The translations under genes and the position numbers were made by a program. Source: Streptomyces fructofermentans (GTDB lineage: Bacteria; Actinomycetota; Actinomycetes; Streptomycetales; Streptomycetaceae). Taken from it: DNA of 64,000 nt. Of the stretch, positions 10,124-17,887 are shown piece after piece. Location of the stretch: assembly GCF_014651055.1 (NCBI RefSeq), contig NZ_BMWD01000009.1, positions 80,840-144,839 of the forward strand, read 5' to 3'. Each line of letters starts with the position of its first letter. Positions within the stretch are counted from its first letter, which is position 1. The notes under the pieces are model-generated. The model was not told the origin of the DNA. It did no database searches and saw nothing but the letters and a program-made list of their open reading frames with translations.

Positions 10124-11950
10124 ATGACAACACAGACCACCACCCCCCAGACGCCCGCCAAGGACACCGCGGGCGCCAACACCGGCCTCGTCGCCATCCC
10201 GCCGCACATCGGCCGCGCCCTGGCCACCGGCGGCGGCGTACTCACCGTCGTCTCCGCCTTCCTCGCCTGGACGTGGACGTCCGCCTTCCCCGGCGACCTC
10301 ACCGTCTACGGCTACCCGGGCGGCCTCCAGGTCCTCGTCCTCATCGGCGGAGCGCTCACCGCGCTCTTCGGCCTCGCCTCCTACGGCGTCAAGGGCCTGC
10401 GCTGGCTCGCCCCGGCCGGCGCCGACAGCGCCATCAAGCTCGCCGCACTCGCCGCCTTCGCGACCACCTGGTACACGATCGCCGCGATGAGCGCCCAGCT
10501 CGGCGGACTCGCCAACCTGGAGCCCGGCGGCTGGATCGCCGGCATCGCCACCCTCACCGCCCTGCTCGGCGCGCTCTCGCTGCCCTTCGAGCGCCCCGCC
10601 CCGGACCCCTTCGACCCGGACGACTCCTCCTGGGAGCAGTTCCGCCACAAGGCCCGGCACCAGCGCACCGTCGTCAAGGCCGCCTTCGCGGCCGGCACCA
10701 GCAAGCCGGCCCGCGAGCTGCCCGCCTTCGCCGAGATCCTCGTGATCGTCGCCGCGCTCACCCTCGGCCTGATCGTCTTCACCTACGGCATCGGCACCGA
10801 GTACGACGAGCTCTTCGTCGGCTTCCTGGTCACCGCGGGCTTCGGCTTCGCCGCCGCGGCCAAGGCCGGCCTCGTGAACCGGGTCTCCGCGCTCACCTCC
10901 AAGCACCGCACGGTGACCATGGTCGGCGCGTTCGCCGCCGCCGCCGCGTTCCCCTTCACCCAGTCCGACGACCAGTACGCGACCATCGGCGTCTACATCC
11001 TGATCTTCGCCACCGTCGCCCTCGGCCTCAACATCGTCGTCGGCCTCGCCGGACTGCTCGACCTCGGATACGTCGCCTTCCTCGGCGTCGGCGCCTACAC
11101 GGCCGCCATGGTCTCCGGCTCCCCCTCCTCGCCGTTCGACCTCCAGCTGCCGTTCTGGGCCTCCGCCCTGCTCGGCGCCGCCGTGGCCATGGTCTTCGGC
11201 GTACTGATCGGCGCCCCCACCCTGCGGCTGCGCGGCGACTACCTCGCCATCGTCACCCTCGGCTTCGGCGAGATCTTCCGCATCACCGTCCTCAACATGG
11301 ACGGCACCTCCGGACCCGACATCACCAACGGCTCCAACGGCATCTCCTCGATCCCGAACCTCAACATCCTCGGGTTCGACTTCGGCCAGGAGCACTCGTT
11401 CGGCGGCTTCACCATCGCGCGCTTCGCCAACTACTTCCTGCTGATGCTCCTCATCACGCTGGTCGTCGTCGTGGTCTTCCGGCGCAGCAGCGACTCCCGC
11501 ATCGGCCGCGCCTGGATCGCCATCCGCGAGGACGAGACCGCCGCGCTCGCCATGGGCATCAACGGCTTCCGCGTCAAGCTCATCGCCTTCGCCCTCGGCG
11601 CCGCCCTCGCCGGCCTCGCCGGGTCCGTCCAGGCACACGTCACCTACACCGTGACACCGGAGCAGTACCAGTTCGCGCACGTCGTCCCGCCCAACTCGGC
11701 CTTCCTGCTCGCAGCGGTCGTCCTCGGCGGCATGGGCACCATCAGCGGACCGCTCGTCGGCGCCGCACTGCTCTACCTGATCCCCGCCAAGCTCCAGTTC
11801 CTCGGCGACTACCAGCTCTTCGCCTTCGGCCTCGCGCTCGTCCTCCTGATGCGCTTCCGTCCGGAAGGCCTCATCCCGAACCGGCGCCGCCAGCTCGAAT
11901 TCCACGAAGAGGCGGAAGCCCCCACAGTCCTCAGCAAGGCAGGGGCCTGA
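10124..11950 (+). CDS. livM: Branched-chain amino acid ABC transporter permease LivM
   Basis: The product is a 608-residue permease. The C-terminal ~330 residues are the canonical LivM core (LNIVVGLAGLLDLGYVAFLGVGAYTAA, then GDYLAIVTLGFGEIFRITVLN, and the coupling segment AIREDETAALAMGINGFRVKL). The N-terminal ~250 residues add extra membrane helices (VLTVVSAFLAWTWTSAF, LVLIGGALTALFGLASYG, ILVIVAALTLGLIVFTYG), making it longer than E. coli LivM, as in other actinobacteria. ATG 10124 is chosen; a GTG at 10115 overlapping the livH stop (GTGA) is an equally plausible coupled start. Confidence 0.93.
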   Translation: MTTQTTTPQTPAKDTAGANTGLVAIPPHIGRALATGGGVLTVVSAFLAWTWTSAFPGDLTVYGYPGGLQVLVLIGGALTALFGLASYGVKGLRWLAPAGADSAIKLAALAAFATTWYTIAAMSAQLGGLANLEPGGWIAGIATLTALLGALSLPFERPAPDPFDPDDSSWEQFRHKARHQRTVVKAAFAAGTSKPARELPAFAEILVIVAALTLGLIVFTYGIGTEYDELFVGFLVTAGFGFAAAAKAGLVNRVSALTSKHRTVTMVGAFAAAAAFPFTQSDDQYATIGVYILIFATVALGLNIVVGLAGLLDLGYVAFLGVGAYTAAMVSGSPSSPFDLQLPFWASALLGAAVAMVFGVLIGAPTLRLRGDYLAIVTLGFGEIFRITVLNMDGTSGPDITNGSNGISSIPNLNILGFDFGQEHSFGGFTIARFANYFLLMLLITLVVVVVFRRSSDSRIGRAWIAIREDETAALAMGINGFRVKLIAFALGAALAGLAGSVQAHVTYTVTPEQYQFAHVVPPNSAFLLAAVVLGGMGTISGPLVGAALLYLIPAKLQFLGDYQLFAFGLALVLLMRFRPEGLIPNRRRQLEFHEEAEAPTVLSKAGA

Positions 11951-11955
11951 TCACG

Positions 11956-12864
11956 ATGACAACCGACACCACCACCAAGGACGCCGCCCCCGGCGCCACC
12001 GCACCCGGCGAGACCGTGCTCGACGCCCGCGGCGTCACCATGCGCTTCGGCGGCCTCACCGCGGTCAACAACGTCGACCTCACCGTCAACAGCGGAGAGA
12101 TCGTCGGACTCATCGGCCCCAACGGCGCCGGCAAGACGACCTTCTTCAACTGCCTCACCGGCCTCTACATCCCCACCGAGGGCGAGGTCCGCTACAAGGG
12201 CCAGGTCCTGCCGCCCAAGTCCTTCAAGGTCACCGCCGCCGGCGTGGCCCGCACCTTCCAGAACATCCGTCTCTTCGCCAACATGACGGTCCTGGAGAAC
12301 GTGCTCGTCGGACGGCACACCCGCACCAAGGAAGGCCTCTGGTCCGCGCTCCTGCGCGGCCCCGGCTTCCACCGGGCCGAGCGCGCCTCCCGCGAACGCG
12401 CCATGGAACTCCTGGCATTCGTCGGACTGGACGCCAAGGCCGAGCACCTGGCCCGCAACCTCCCCTACGGCGAGCAGCGCAAGCTCGAGATCGCACGAGC
12501 CCTGGCCTCCGAGCCCGGCCTCCTGCTCCTCGACGAGCCCACCGCCGGCATGAACCCCCAGGAGACCCGCGCCACCGAGGAACTGGTCTTCGCCATCCGG
12601 GACAAGGGCATCGCCGTCCTCGTCATCGAGCACGACATGCGGTTCATCTTCAACCTCTGCGACCGCGTCGCCGTACTCGTCCAGGGCGAGAAGCTCGTCG
12701 AGGGCGACAGCGCCACCGTCCAGGGAGACGAGCGCGTCGTCGCCGCCTACCTCGGAGAGCCCTTCGAAGACGCACCCGGCAGCGAGGAGATCGCCGAGGT
12801 CGAGGCCGCGGAAGCACAGGCCGCCGCCACGGACTCCGCGCCCGGCAAGGAGAACGACCGATGA
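11956..12864 (+). CDS. livG: Branched-chain amino acid ABC transporter ATP-binding protein LivG
   Basis: This 302-residue ABC ATPase has Walker A GPNGAGKTTFFN, a Q-loop region (ARTFQNIRLFANMTVLENV), a signature-type segment NLPYGEQRKLEIARALA, Walker B LLLLDEPTAGMNP and the H-loop VIEHDM. These are LivG-specific variants of the ABC motifs. A polar, Ala/Glu-rich C-terminal extension of about 35 residues follows the usual end. The gene sits directly behind livM and overlaps livF by four bases (ATGA). It energises uptake by the LivHM channel. Confidence 0.96.
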   Translation: MTTDTTTKDAAPGATAPGETVLDARGVTMRFGGLTAVNNVDLTVNSGEIVGLIGPNGAGKTTFFNCLTGLYIPTEGEVRYKGQVLPPKSFKVTAAGVARTFQNIRLFANMTVLENVLVGRHTRTKEGLWSALLRGPGFHRAERASRERAMELLAFVGLDAKAEHLARNLPYGEQRKLEIARALASEPGLLLLDEPTAGMNPQETRATEELVFAIRDKGIAVLVIEHDMRFIFNLCDRVAVLVQGEKLVEGDSATVQGDERVVAAYLGEPFEDAPGSEEIAEVEAAEAQAAATDSAPGKENDR

Positions 12865-13577
12865 CCGCACTGCTCGAAGTCGAGGACCTCCGGGTCGCCT
12901 ACGGCAAGATCGAAGCCGTCAAGGGCATCTCGTTCAAGGTCGACGCCGGCCAGGTCGTCACCCTCATCGGCACCAACGGCGCCGGCAAGACCACCACGCT
13001 GCGCACCCTCTCCGGACTGCTCAAGCCGGTCGGCGGCCAGATCAAGTTCGACGGCAAGTCGCTGAAGAAGACTCCGGCGCACGAGATCGTCTCGCTGGGA
13101 CTCGCCCACTCCCCCGAGGGGCGGCACATCTTCCCGCGCATGACGATCGAGGACAACCTCCGCCTCGGCGCCTTCCTCCGCAGCGACAAGGCGGGCATCG
13201 AGAAGGACATCCAGCGGGCCTACGAGCTGTTCCCGATCCTCGGCGAACGGCGCAAGCAGGCCGCCGGCACCCTCTCCGGCGGCGAGCAGCAGATGCTCGC
13301 CATGGGCCGCGCGCTCATGTCGAAGCCCAAGCTGCTCATGCTCGACGAGCCCTCCATGGGCCTCTCGCCGATCATGATGCAGAAGATCATGGCGACGATC
13401 GCCGAGCTCAAGTCGCAGGGCACCACCATCCTGCTCGTCGAGCAGAACGCCCAGGCGGCGCTCTCGCTCGCCGACCACGGACACGTCATGGAGGTCGGCT
13501 CCATCGTGCTCTCGGGCACGGGCCGCGACCTGCTGCACGACGAGTCGGTGCGCAAGGCGTACCTCGGCGAGGACTGA
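12861..13577 (+). CDS. livF: Branched-chain amino acid ABC transporter ATP-binding protein LivF
   Basis: This is the 238-residue second ATPase of the transporter. Visible motifs are Walker A GTNGAGKTTTLR, the LivF-typical HSPEGRHIFPRMTIEDNLRLGAF, signature LSGGEQQMLAMGRALM, Walker B LLMLDEPSMGLSP and LLVEQN. The ATG overlaps the livG stop. It is the last gene of the operon, closed by the 17-bp stem terminator at 13597-13636. Confidence 0.97.
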   Translation: MTALLEVEDLRVAYGKIEAVKGISFKVDAGQVVTLIGTNGAGKTTTLRTLSGLLKPVGGQIKFDGKSLKKTPAHEIVSLGLAHSPEGRHIFPRMTIEDNLRLGAFLRSDKAGIEKDIQRAYELFPILGERRKQAAGTLSGGEQQMLAMGRALMSKPKLLMLDEPSMGLSPIMMQKIMATIAELKSQGTTILLVEQNAQAALSLADHGHVMEVGSIVLSGTGRDLLHDESVRKAYLGED

Positions 13578-13596
13578 GTCCCCGCCCTCCGTACGC

Positions 13597-13636
13597 GGCT
13601 GAGGCCCGCACCCGTCAGGGGGTGCGGGCCTCAGCC
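13597..13636. terminator. Bidirectional terminator between livF and the ANTAR regulator
   Basis: A perfect 17-bp stem (13597-13613 with 13620-13636) with a 6-base loop lies between convergent genes. It should stop transcription from both sides. Confidence 0.85.
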
Positions 13637-13653
13637 GTGGGTGCGCGCGGGGC

Positions 13654-14310
13654 TCAGCCCTTCGCCGCCTTCTTCTCCTCCGCGTCCTGGATGACCGCCT
13701 CGGCGACCTGCTGCATCGACATGCGGCGGTCCATCGACGTCTTCTGGATCCAGCGGAAGGCCGCCGGCTCGGTCAGGCCGTACTCGGTCTGCAGCACGGA
13801 CTTCGCGCGGTCCACGAGCTTGCGGGTCTCCAGACGCTGCGTGAGATCCTCGATCTCCTTCTCCAGCGTCTTGAGTTCCGTGAAGCGGGACACGGCCATC
13901 TCGATCGCCGGAACCACGTCGCTCTTGCTGAACGGCTTCACCAGGTACGCCATCGCGCCCGCGTCCCGCGCGCGCTCCACGAGGTCGCGCTGCGAGAAGG
14001 CGGTCAGCATCAGCACGGGGGCGATGGACTCCTCCGCGATCTTCTCGGCCGCGGAGATGCCGTCGAGCTTGGGCATCTTCACGTCGAGGATCACCAGGTC
14101 GGGGCGGTGCTTGCGGGCCAGCTCGACGGCCTGCTCGCCGTCTCCGGCCTCGCCCACGACGGTGTACCCCTCTTCCTCGAGCATCTCCTTGAGGTCGAGA
14201 CGGATCAACGCCTCGTCCTCGGCGATGACGACACGGGTCGTCAGCGGAGGCACGTGCGACTTGTCGTCGTCGGGCGCGTCTACGGGCTGGGGCGACTCGG
14301 GGGCGGTCAC
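13654..14310 (-). CDS. pdtaR: ANTAR-domain response regulator (PdtaR-like)
   Basis: This 218-residue regulator has an N-terminal receiver (VVIAEDEALIRLDLKEML; phosphorylated Asp76 in VILDVKMP; the Lys of YLVKPFSKSD) and a C-terminal ANTAR RNA-binding domain (SVLQTEYGLTEPAAFRWIQK followed by SMQQVAEAVI). ANTAR proteins bind paired hairpins in nascent mRNA to cause antitermination. The domain order matches M. tuberculosis PdtaR (Rv1626), partner of kinase PdtaS; no kinase gene is adjacent. The GTG at 14310 has an AGGAG ribosome binding site. The ~30-residue polar N-terminal extension before the receiver is common in Streptomyces. Confidence 0.93.
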   Translation of the reverse strand: MTAPESPQPVDAPDDDKSHVPPLTTRVVIAEDEALIRLDLKEMLEEEGYTVVGEAGDGEQAVELARKHRPDLVILDVKMPKLDGISAAEKIAEESIAPVLMLTAFSQRDLVERARDAGAMAYLVKPFSKSDVVPAIEMAVSRFTELKTLEKEIEDLTQRLETRKLVDRAKSVLQTEYGLTEPAAFRWIQKTSMDRRMSMQQVAEAVIQDAEEKKAAKG

Positions 14311-14410
14311 GGGGGCTCCTCGTTCAGGGCGGGGTGCTGCTGACAAGAGCCTACCCAGCTGCGATAAGGTGGGGGCACGCCGGGTCGCCGTCGACCTTGG
14401 TTTCAAAGGG

Positions 14411-14483
14411 GCCCCGGTAGCCCAGCGGTAGAGGCAATGGTCTCAAACACCATCCAGCGTCGGTTCGAATCCGACCCGGGGTA
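14411..14483 (+). tRNA. tRNA with anticodon CAA (Leu by anticodon, class I shape)
   Basis: A full cloverleaf can be folded. The acceptor stem is GCCCCGG with CCGGGGT (a G1-U72 wobble), with discriminator A73. The D arm is GCCC/AGGC with AGCGGTAG in the loop. The anticodon stem ATGGT/ACCAT holds the loop CTCAAAC, so the anticodon is CAA, reading UUG. The variable region is only CCAGC, and the T arm is GTCGG-TTCGAAT-CCGAC. CCA is not encoded. Bacterial tRNA-Leu normally has a long variable arm (class II); this one does not, so charging with Leu is uncertain. A terminator follows at 14515. Confidence 0.88.
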
Positions 14484-14514
14484 CTTTTCCTTGGATTCCA
14501 AGGGTAAACATCGG

Positions 14515-14551
14515 AAGCGGATGTTCACATTCTCGTGAACATCCGCTTTTT
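14515..14551 (+). terminator. Rho-independent terminator after the tRNA
   Basis: A perfect 14-bp stem (14515-14528 with 14535-14548) with loop ATTCTC is followed by a short T run. It is A/T-richer than its surroundings. It ends the tRNA transcript before the LAGLIDADG gene. Confidence 0.88.
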
Positions 14552-14589
14552 GCTGCGCGTCGCCCTTACGCCTCCCCGAAAGTGGCCGT

Positions 14590-15351
14590 ATGTACGACAT
14601 GGGCACACGGGAGCGGGCACTCGCCCTGATCAGTCAGGGGCACAGCCTGAATTCGGTGAGCGGGCAGACGGGCGTCTCGCGGGCCGCCCTCAGGTCCTGG
14701 CGGGAAAGGAAGGAACCCCTCAGGAGCTCGGGGCTCCCGTGTCCGCGGTGCGAGGAGACGCCCCGGCCGCCCGAGGACCGGGCGGCCTACGCGTATCTCC
14801 TGGGCCTGTATCTCGGTGACGGCTGCATCAGCCAGGGCCCCCGAGGCGTCCACAGCCTGAGGATCGCGTGCGCCGACTCGTGGCCCGGTCTCGTCGAACT
14901 GTGCGCGGAGGCCGTCCAGAGGCTGCGGCCCGACAACCGCGTCTGCCGCGTCCGTAGCCAGGGGTGCCAGTACGTCACCTGCTTCAGCAAGCACTGGCCC
15001 TGCCTGTTCCCCCAGCACGGACCCGGCAGGAAGCACGAGCGCCGCATCGTCCTGGAGCCCTGGCAGCGGGAGATCGTCGACGCCCGTCCCTGGGGGTTCG
15101 TCCGGGGGCTCATCCACTCCGACGGCTGCCGCATGACCAACTGGACGACCCGGCTGGTCGGCGGCGAGCCGAAGCGGTACGAGTACCCCCGGTACTTCTT
15201 CACCAATGTCTCGGACGACATCCGGAAGCTGTACACCGACACCCTGGACGCGCTGGGCGTCGAGTGGCGGCAGGCCAACGCGCGCAACGTCTCCGTCGCG
15301 AGGAAGGCGTCCGTGGCCCTCATGGACGTCCACGTCGGGCCCAAGTACTGA
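14590..15351 (+). CDS. Freestanding HTH/LAGLIDADG homing-endonuclease-like protein
   Basis: The product is 253 residues. Residues 1-45 form a helix-turn-helix (ALALISQGHSLNSVSGQTGVSRAALRSWR), followed by a CPRC motif (51-54). Two LAGLIDADG-type helices follow: AYLLGLYLGDGCI (acidic residue Asp77) and GFVRGLIHSDGC (Asp178). Both catalytic-type aspartates are kept, so nuclease activity is possible. It is not inside an intron or intein. It sits 106 bases downstream of an unusual tRNA and converges on pyk, which ends 10 bases away. An ATG three codons in (14599) is an alternative start; no strong ribosome binding site is visible. It may be a domesticated DNA-binding regulator (inference). Confidence 0.8.
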   Translation: MYDMGTRERALALISQGHSLNSVSGQTGVSRAALRSWRERKEPLRSSGLPCPRCEETPRPPEDRAAYAYLLGLYLGDGCISQGPRGVHSLRIACADSWPGLVELCAEAVQRLRPDNRVCRVRSQGCQYVTCFSKHWPCLFPQHGPGRKHERRIVLEPWQREIVDARPWGFVRGLIHSDGCRMTNWTTRLVGGEPKRYEYPRYFFTNVSDDIRKLYTDTLDALGVEWRQANARNVSVARKASVALMDVHVGPKY

Positions 15352-15361
15352 CCGGCGGACG

Positions 15362-16798
15362 CTACTTCGGGCTGTCGTCCTCGCCGATGTGGTGCACGCG
15401 GACGAGGTTCGTCGAGCCGGAGACCCCGGGCGGGGAGCCGGCGGTGATCACCACGACGTCGCCCTTGCTGCAGTGGCCGTACTTGAGGAGCAGCTCGTCC
15501 ACCTGGTCGACCATGGCGTCCGTCGAGTCGACGTGCGGGCCGAGCAGGGACTCAACGCCCCAGGTGAGGTTGAGCTGGGAGCGGGTCGCCCGGTCGGGGG
15601 TGAAGGCGAGCAGCGGGATGGGTGAGCGGTAGCGGGAGAGGCGGCGGACGGTGTCGCCGGACTGGGTGAAGGCGACGAGGTACTTCGCGCCGAGGAAGTC
15701 GCCCATCTCGGCGGCCGCGCGGGCGACGGCGCCGCCCTGGGTGCGGGGTTTGTTGCGTTCGGTGAGGGGCGGGAGTCCCTTGGCGAGGATGTCCTCCTCG
15801 GCGGCCTCGACGATGCGGGACATGGTGCGGACGGTCTCGACGGGGTATTTGCCGACGCTGGTCTCGCCGGAGAGCATCACGGCGTCGGTGCCGTCGATGA
15901 CGGCGTTGGCGACGTCGGACGCCTCGGCCCGGGTGGGGCGGGAGTTGTCGATCATCGAGTCGAGCATCTGGGTGGCGACGATCACGGGTTTGGCGTTGCG
16001 CTTGGCGAGCTTGATCGCGCGCTTCTGGACGATGGGGACCTGTTCGAGGGGCATTTCGACGCCGAGGTCGCCGCGGGCGACCATGATGCCGTCGAAGGCG
16101 GCGACGATGTCGTCGATGTTGTCGACGGCCTGGGGCTTCTCCACCTTGGCGATGACGGGGAGGTGGCGGCCCTCCTCCTTCATGATCCGGTGGACGTCGT
16201 CGATGTCCTGTCCGGTGCGGACGAAGGAGAGGGCGATGACGTCGCATCCGGTGCGCAGGGCCCAGCGGAGGTCTTCCTCGTCCTTGTCGGAGAGTGCGGG
16301 GACGGAGACGGCGACGCCGGGGAGGTTGAGGCCCTTGCTGTCGGAGACCATGCCGCCTTCGACGACGGTGGTGTGGACGCGGGGGCCGTCGACGGCGGTG
16401 ACTTCGAGGCAGACCTTGCCGTCGTCGACGAGGATGCGTTCGCCGGGGGTGACGTCGGTGGCGAGGCCGTCGTAGGTGGTGCCGCAGGTCTGTCGGTCGC
16501 CCTGGACGCCGGGTTCGACGGTGATGGTGAAGGTGTCTCCGCGTTCAAGGAGTACGGGGCCTTCGCTGAAGCGGCCGAGTCGGATCTTCGGGCCTTGAAG
16601 GTCGGCGAGGATGCCGACGTTGCGGCCGGTCTCCTCGGAGGCCTTTCGCACGCGCTGGTAGCGCTCCTCGTGTTCGGCGTGGCTGCCGTGGCTGAGGTTG
16701 AGGCGGGCTACGTCCATTCCGGCTTCGACCAGTGCTTTGATCTGGTCGTACGAGTCGGTGGCGGGGCCCAGGGTACAGACGATTTTTGCTCGGCGCAT
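15362..16798 (-). CDS. pyk: Pyruvate kinase
   Basis: This 478-residue glycolytic enzyme converts phosphoenolpyruvate and ADP to pyruvate and ATP. Conserved segments are KIVCTLGPAT, the substrate-binding RLNLSHGSH, LADLQGPKIR, the catalytic-Lys region VIAKVEKPQAVDNIDDI, GVEMPLEQVPIVQKRAI and VIVATQMLDSMIDN. The C-terminal regulatory domain includes VAFTQSGDTVRRLSRYRSPIPLLAFTPD. Length is normal for bacterial pyruvate kinase. The upstream region (16800-16900) is relatively A/T-rich and contains CAACAGTTG-type dyads, so the promoter probably lies there. Confidence 0.97.
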   Translation of the reverse strand: MRRAKIVCTLGPATDSYDQIKALVEAGMDVARLNLSHGSHAEHEERYQRVRKASEETGRNVGILADLQGPKIRLGRFSEGPVLLERGDTFTITVEPGVQGDRQTCGTTYDGLATDVTPGERILVDDGKVCLEVTAVDGPRVHTTVVEGGMVSDSKGLNLPGVAVSVPALSDKDEEDLRWALRTGCDVIALSFVRTGQDIDDVHRIMKEEGRHLPVIAKVEKPQAVDNIDDIVAAFDGIMVARGDLGVEMPLEQVPIVQKRAIKLAKRNAKPVIVATQMLDSMIDNSRPTRAEASDVANAVIDGTDAVMLSGETSVGKYPVETVRTMSRIVEAAEEDILAKGLPPLTERNKPRTQGGAVARAAAEMGDFLGAKYLVAFTQSGDTVRRLSRYRSPIPLLAFTPDRATRSQLNLTWGVESLLGPHVDSTDAMVDQVDELLLKYGHCSKGDVVVITAGSPPGVSGSTNLVRVHHIGEDDSPK

Positions 16799-17016
16799 GA
16801 TTCGAGCCTAGGCCTTACCAGTGGGTAGCGAATTGTTCGCGCATGACTGCTCAACATCCTTTGCGTGAAGGGTTATTGACAACTGTTGAATTGTGCACGG
16901 GGGTGCTCCGATGAGCGTGGGACGTGTGTTCGGCCGGGTCGTGGCGGGTGTCGCCGGGGGCGGGTGGTGCCCGTCCGGCCGCCGGCCCTTCTGCCGGTCG
17001 AGTCTTCCCGGGTCCG

Positions 17017-17733
17017 CTAGAGCTCGGGCGGAGCCATGGTGAAGCGGGCGTTGACCTGGGCGTGGACGTGCTGGCGCTGGGGTTCGAGGTCCAGGGCGGG
17101 GGCGGTCTCGGAGGCGGACGCGTCGAAGGCCAGGGTGCGCATGCCGCGGGCCTGGACCTCCATTCCGTAGGGGCCGGCGTCCTCGGCTCCGAGGTCGGCG
17201 AGTTCCAGGAGCGCGGTGAGGCGGGTGCCGAGGGCTTCGGCGTATTCACGGGCCCGCTGGACGGCCTCGCGTACGGCCTGCTGCCGGGCGAGGCGGTGGG
17301 CGGGCGAGTCGGGGCGCAGGGCCCACCAGGGGCCGTCGACGCGGGTGAGGTCGAGGTCGGCGAGGCGGGTGGTGAGTTCGCCGAGTGCGGTGAAGTCGGT
17401 GAGTTCGGCCGTGAGGTGGACGCGTCCGTGGTAGGCGCGGACGCGTTCGCCGCGGCCGTGGCGGGCGTGTTCGGGGGTGATGGAGAACGCGCCGGTCTCG
17501 AGCCGTTCGACGGCGTCTCCGTAGCTCTTGACGAGGTCGAGGGCGGCCGTGTTGCGGCGGGTGAGGTCGGCGAGGGCGTCGCGGCGGTCGGTGCCGCGGG
17601 CGCCGACGGTGATGCCGATGCGGGCGATCTCGGGGTCGACGTCGAGGTGGGCTTCGCCGCGGACGGCGATGCGGGGGGCGTCGGCTGTGCCGTAGGGGGT
17701 GGTGGGCCGGGGTTCCTCGCGGGCTGAGGTCAT
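17017..17733 (-). CDS. SIMPL (DUF541) domain protein
   Basis: This 238-residue protein has the SIMPL-domain pattern. An N-terminal strand pair (IAVRGEAHLDVDPEIARIGITVGARG) is followed by a helix with the motif DLTRRNTAALDLVKSYGDAVERLETGAFSI, and a later helix (RLARQQAVREAVQRAREYAEALGTRL) is typical of the fold. SIMPL proteins are otherwise often exported and of unclear function; no signal peptide is visible here, so it may be cytoplasmic. The ATG at 17733 is preferred over an in-frame ATG 48 bases upstream. It is divergent from the nucleotidase gene. Confidence 0.85.
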   Translation of the reverse strand: MTSAREEPRPTTPYGTADAPRIAVRGEAHLDVDPEIARIGITVGARGTDRRDALADLTRRNTAALDLVKSYGDAVERLETGAFSITPEHARHGRGERVRAYHGRVHLTAELTDFTALGELTTRLADLDLTRVDGPWWALRPDSPAHRLARQQAVREAVQRAREYAEALGTRLTALLELADLGAEDAGPYGMEVQARGMRTLAFDASASETAPALDLEPQRQHVHAQVNARFTMAPPEL

Positions 17734-17825
17734 ACGCCCCACTCTGTCACCGTCGGCGTGCCGGCGGACCGGGCAGGTCACCAGATCGAAACCTGCGGGG
17801 GCTGTTGCCGTACGCCGTGGCCGGG

Positions 17826-17855
17826 TCAGAATCTACGCGCTCAGAATCTACGCGC
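17826..17855. repeat. Perfect 15-bp tandem repeat in the nucleotidase promoter region
   Basis: TCAGAATCTACGCGC occurs twice head to tail, 33 bases before the start codon at 17888. The 15-bp pitch (about 1.5 helical turns) could present a repeated regulator site or be a promoter duplication. Confidence 0.85.
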
Positions 17856-17887
17856 GTTGTTGTCCCGTTCCCGAGGAGTGACCTGAC

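Noticed and set aside
14590..15351. Interpretation as an intein or intron-encoded endonuclease
   Set aside because: The frame is freestanding with its own start and stop, lies outside the tRNA and pyk coding sequences, and has no splicing motifs.
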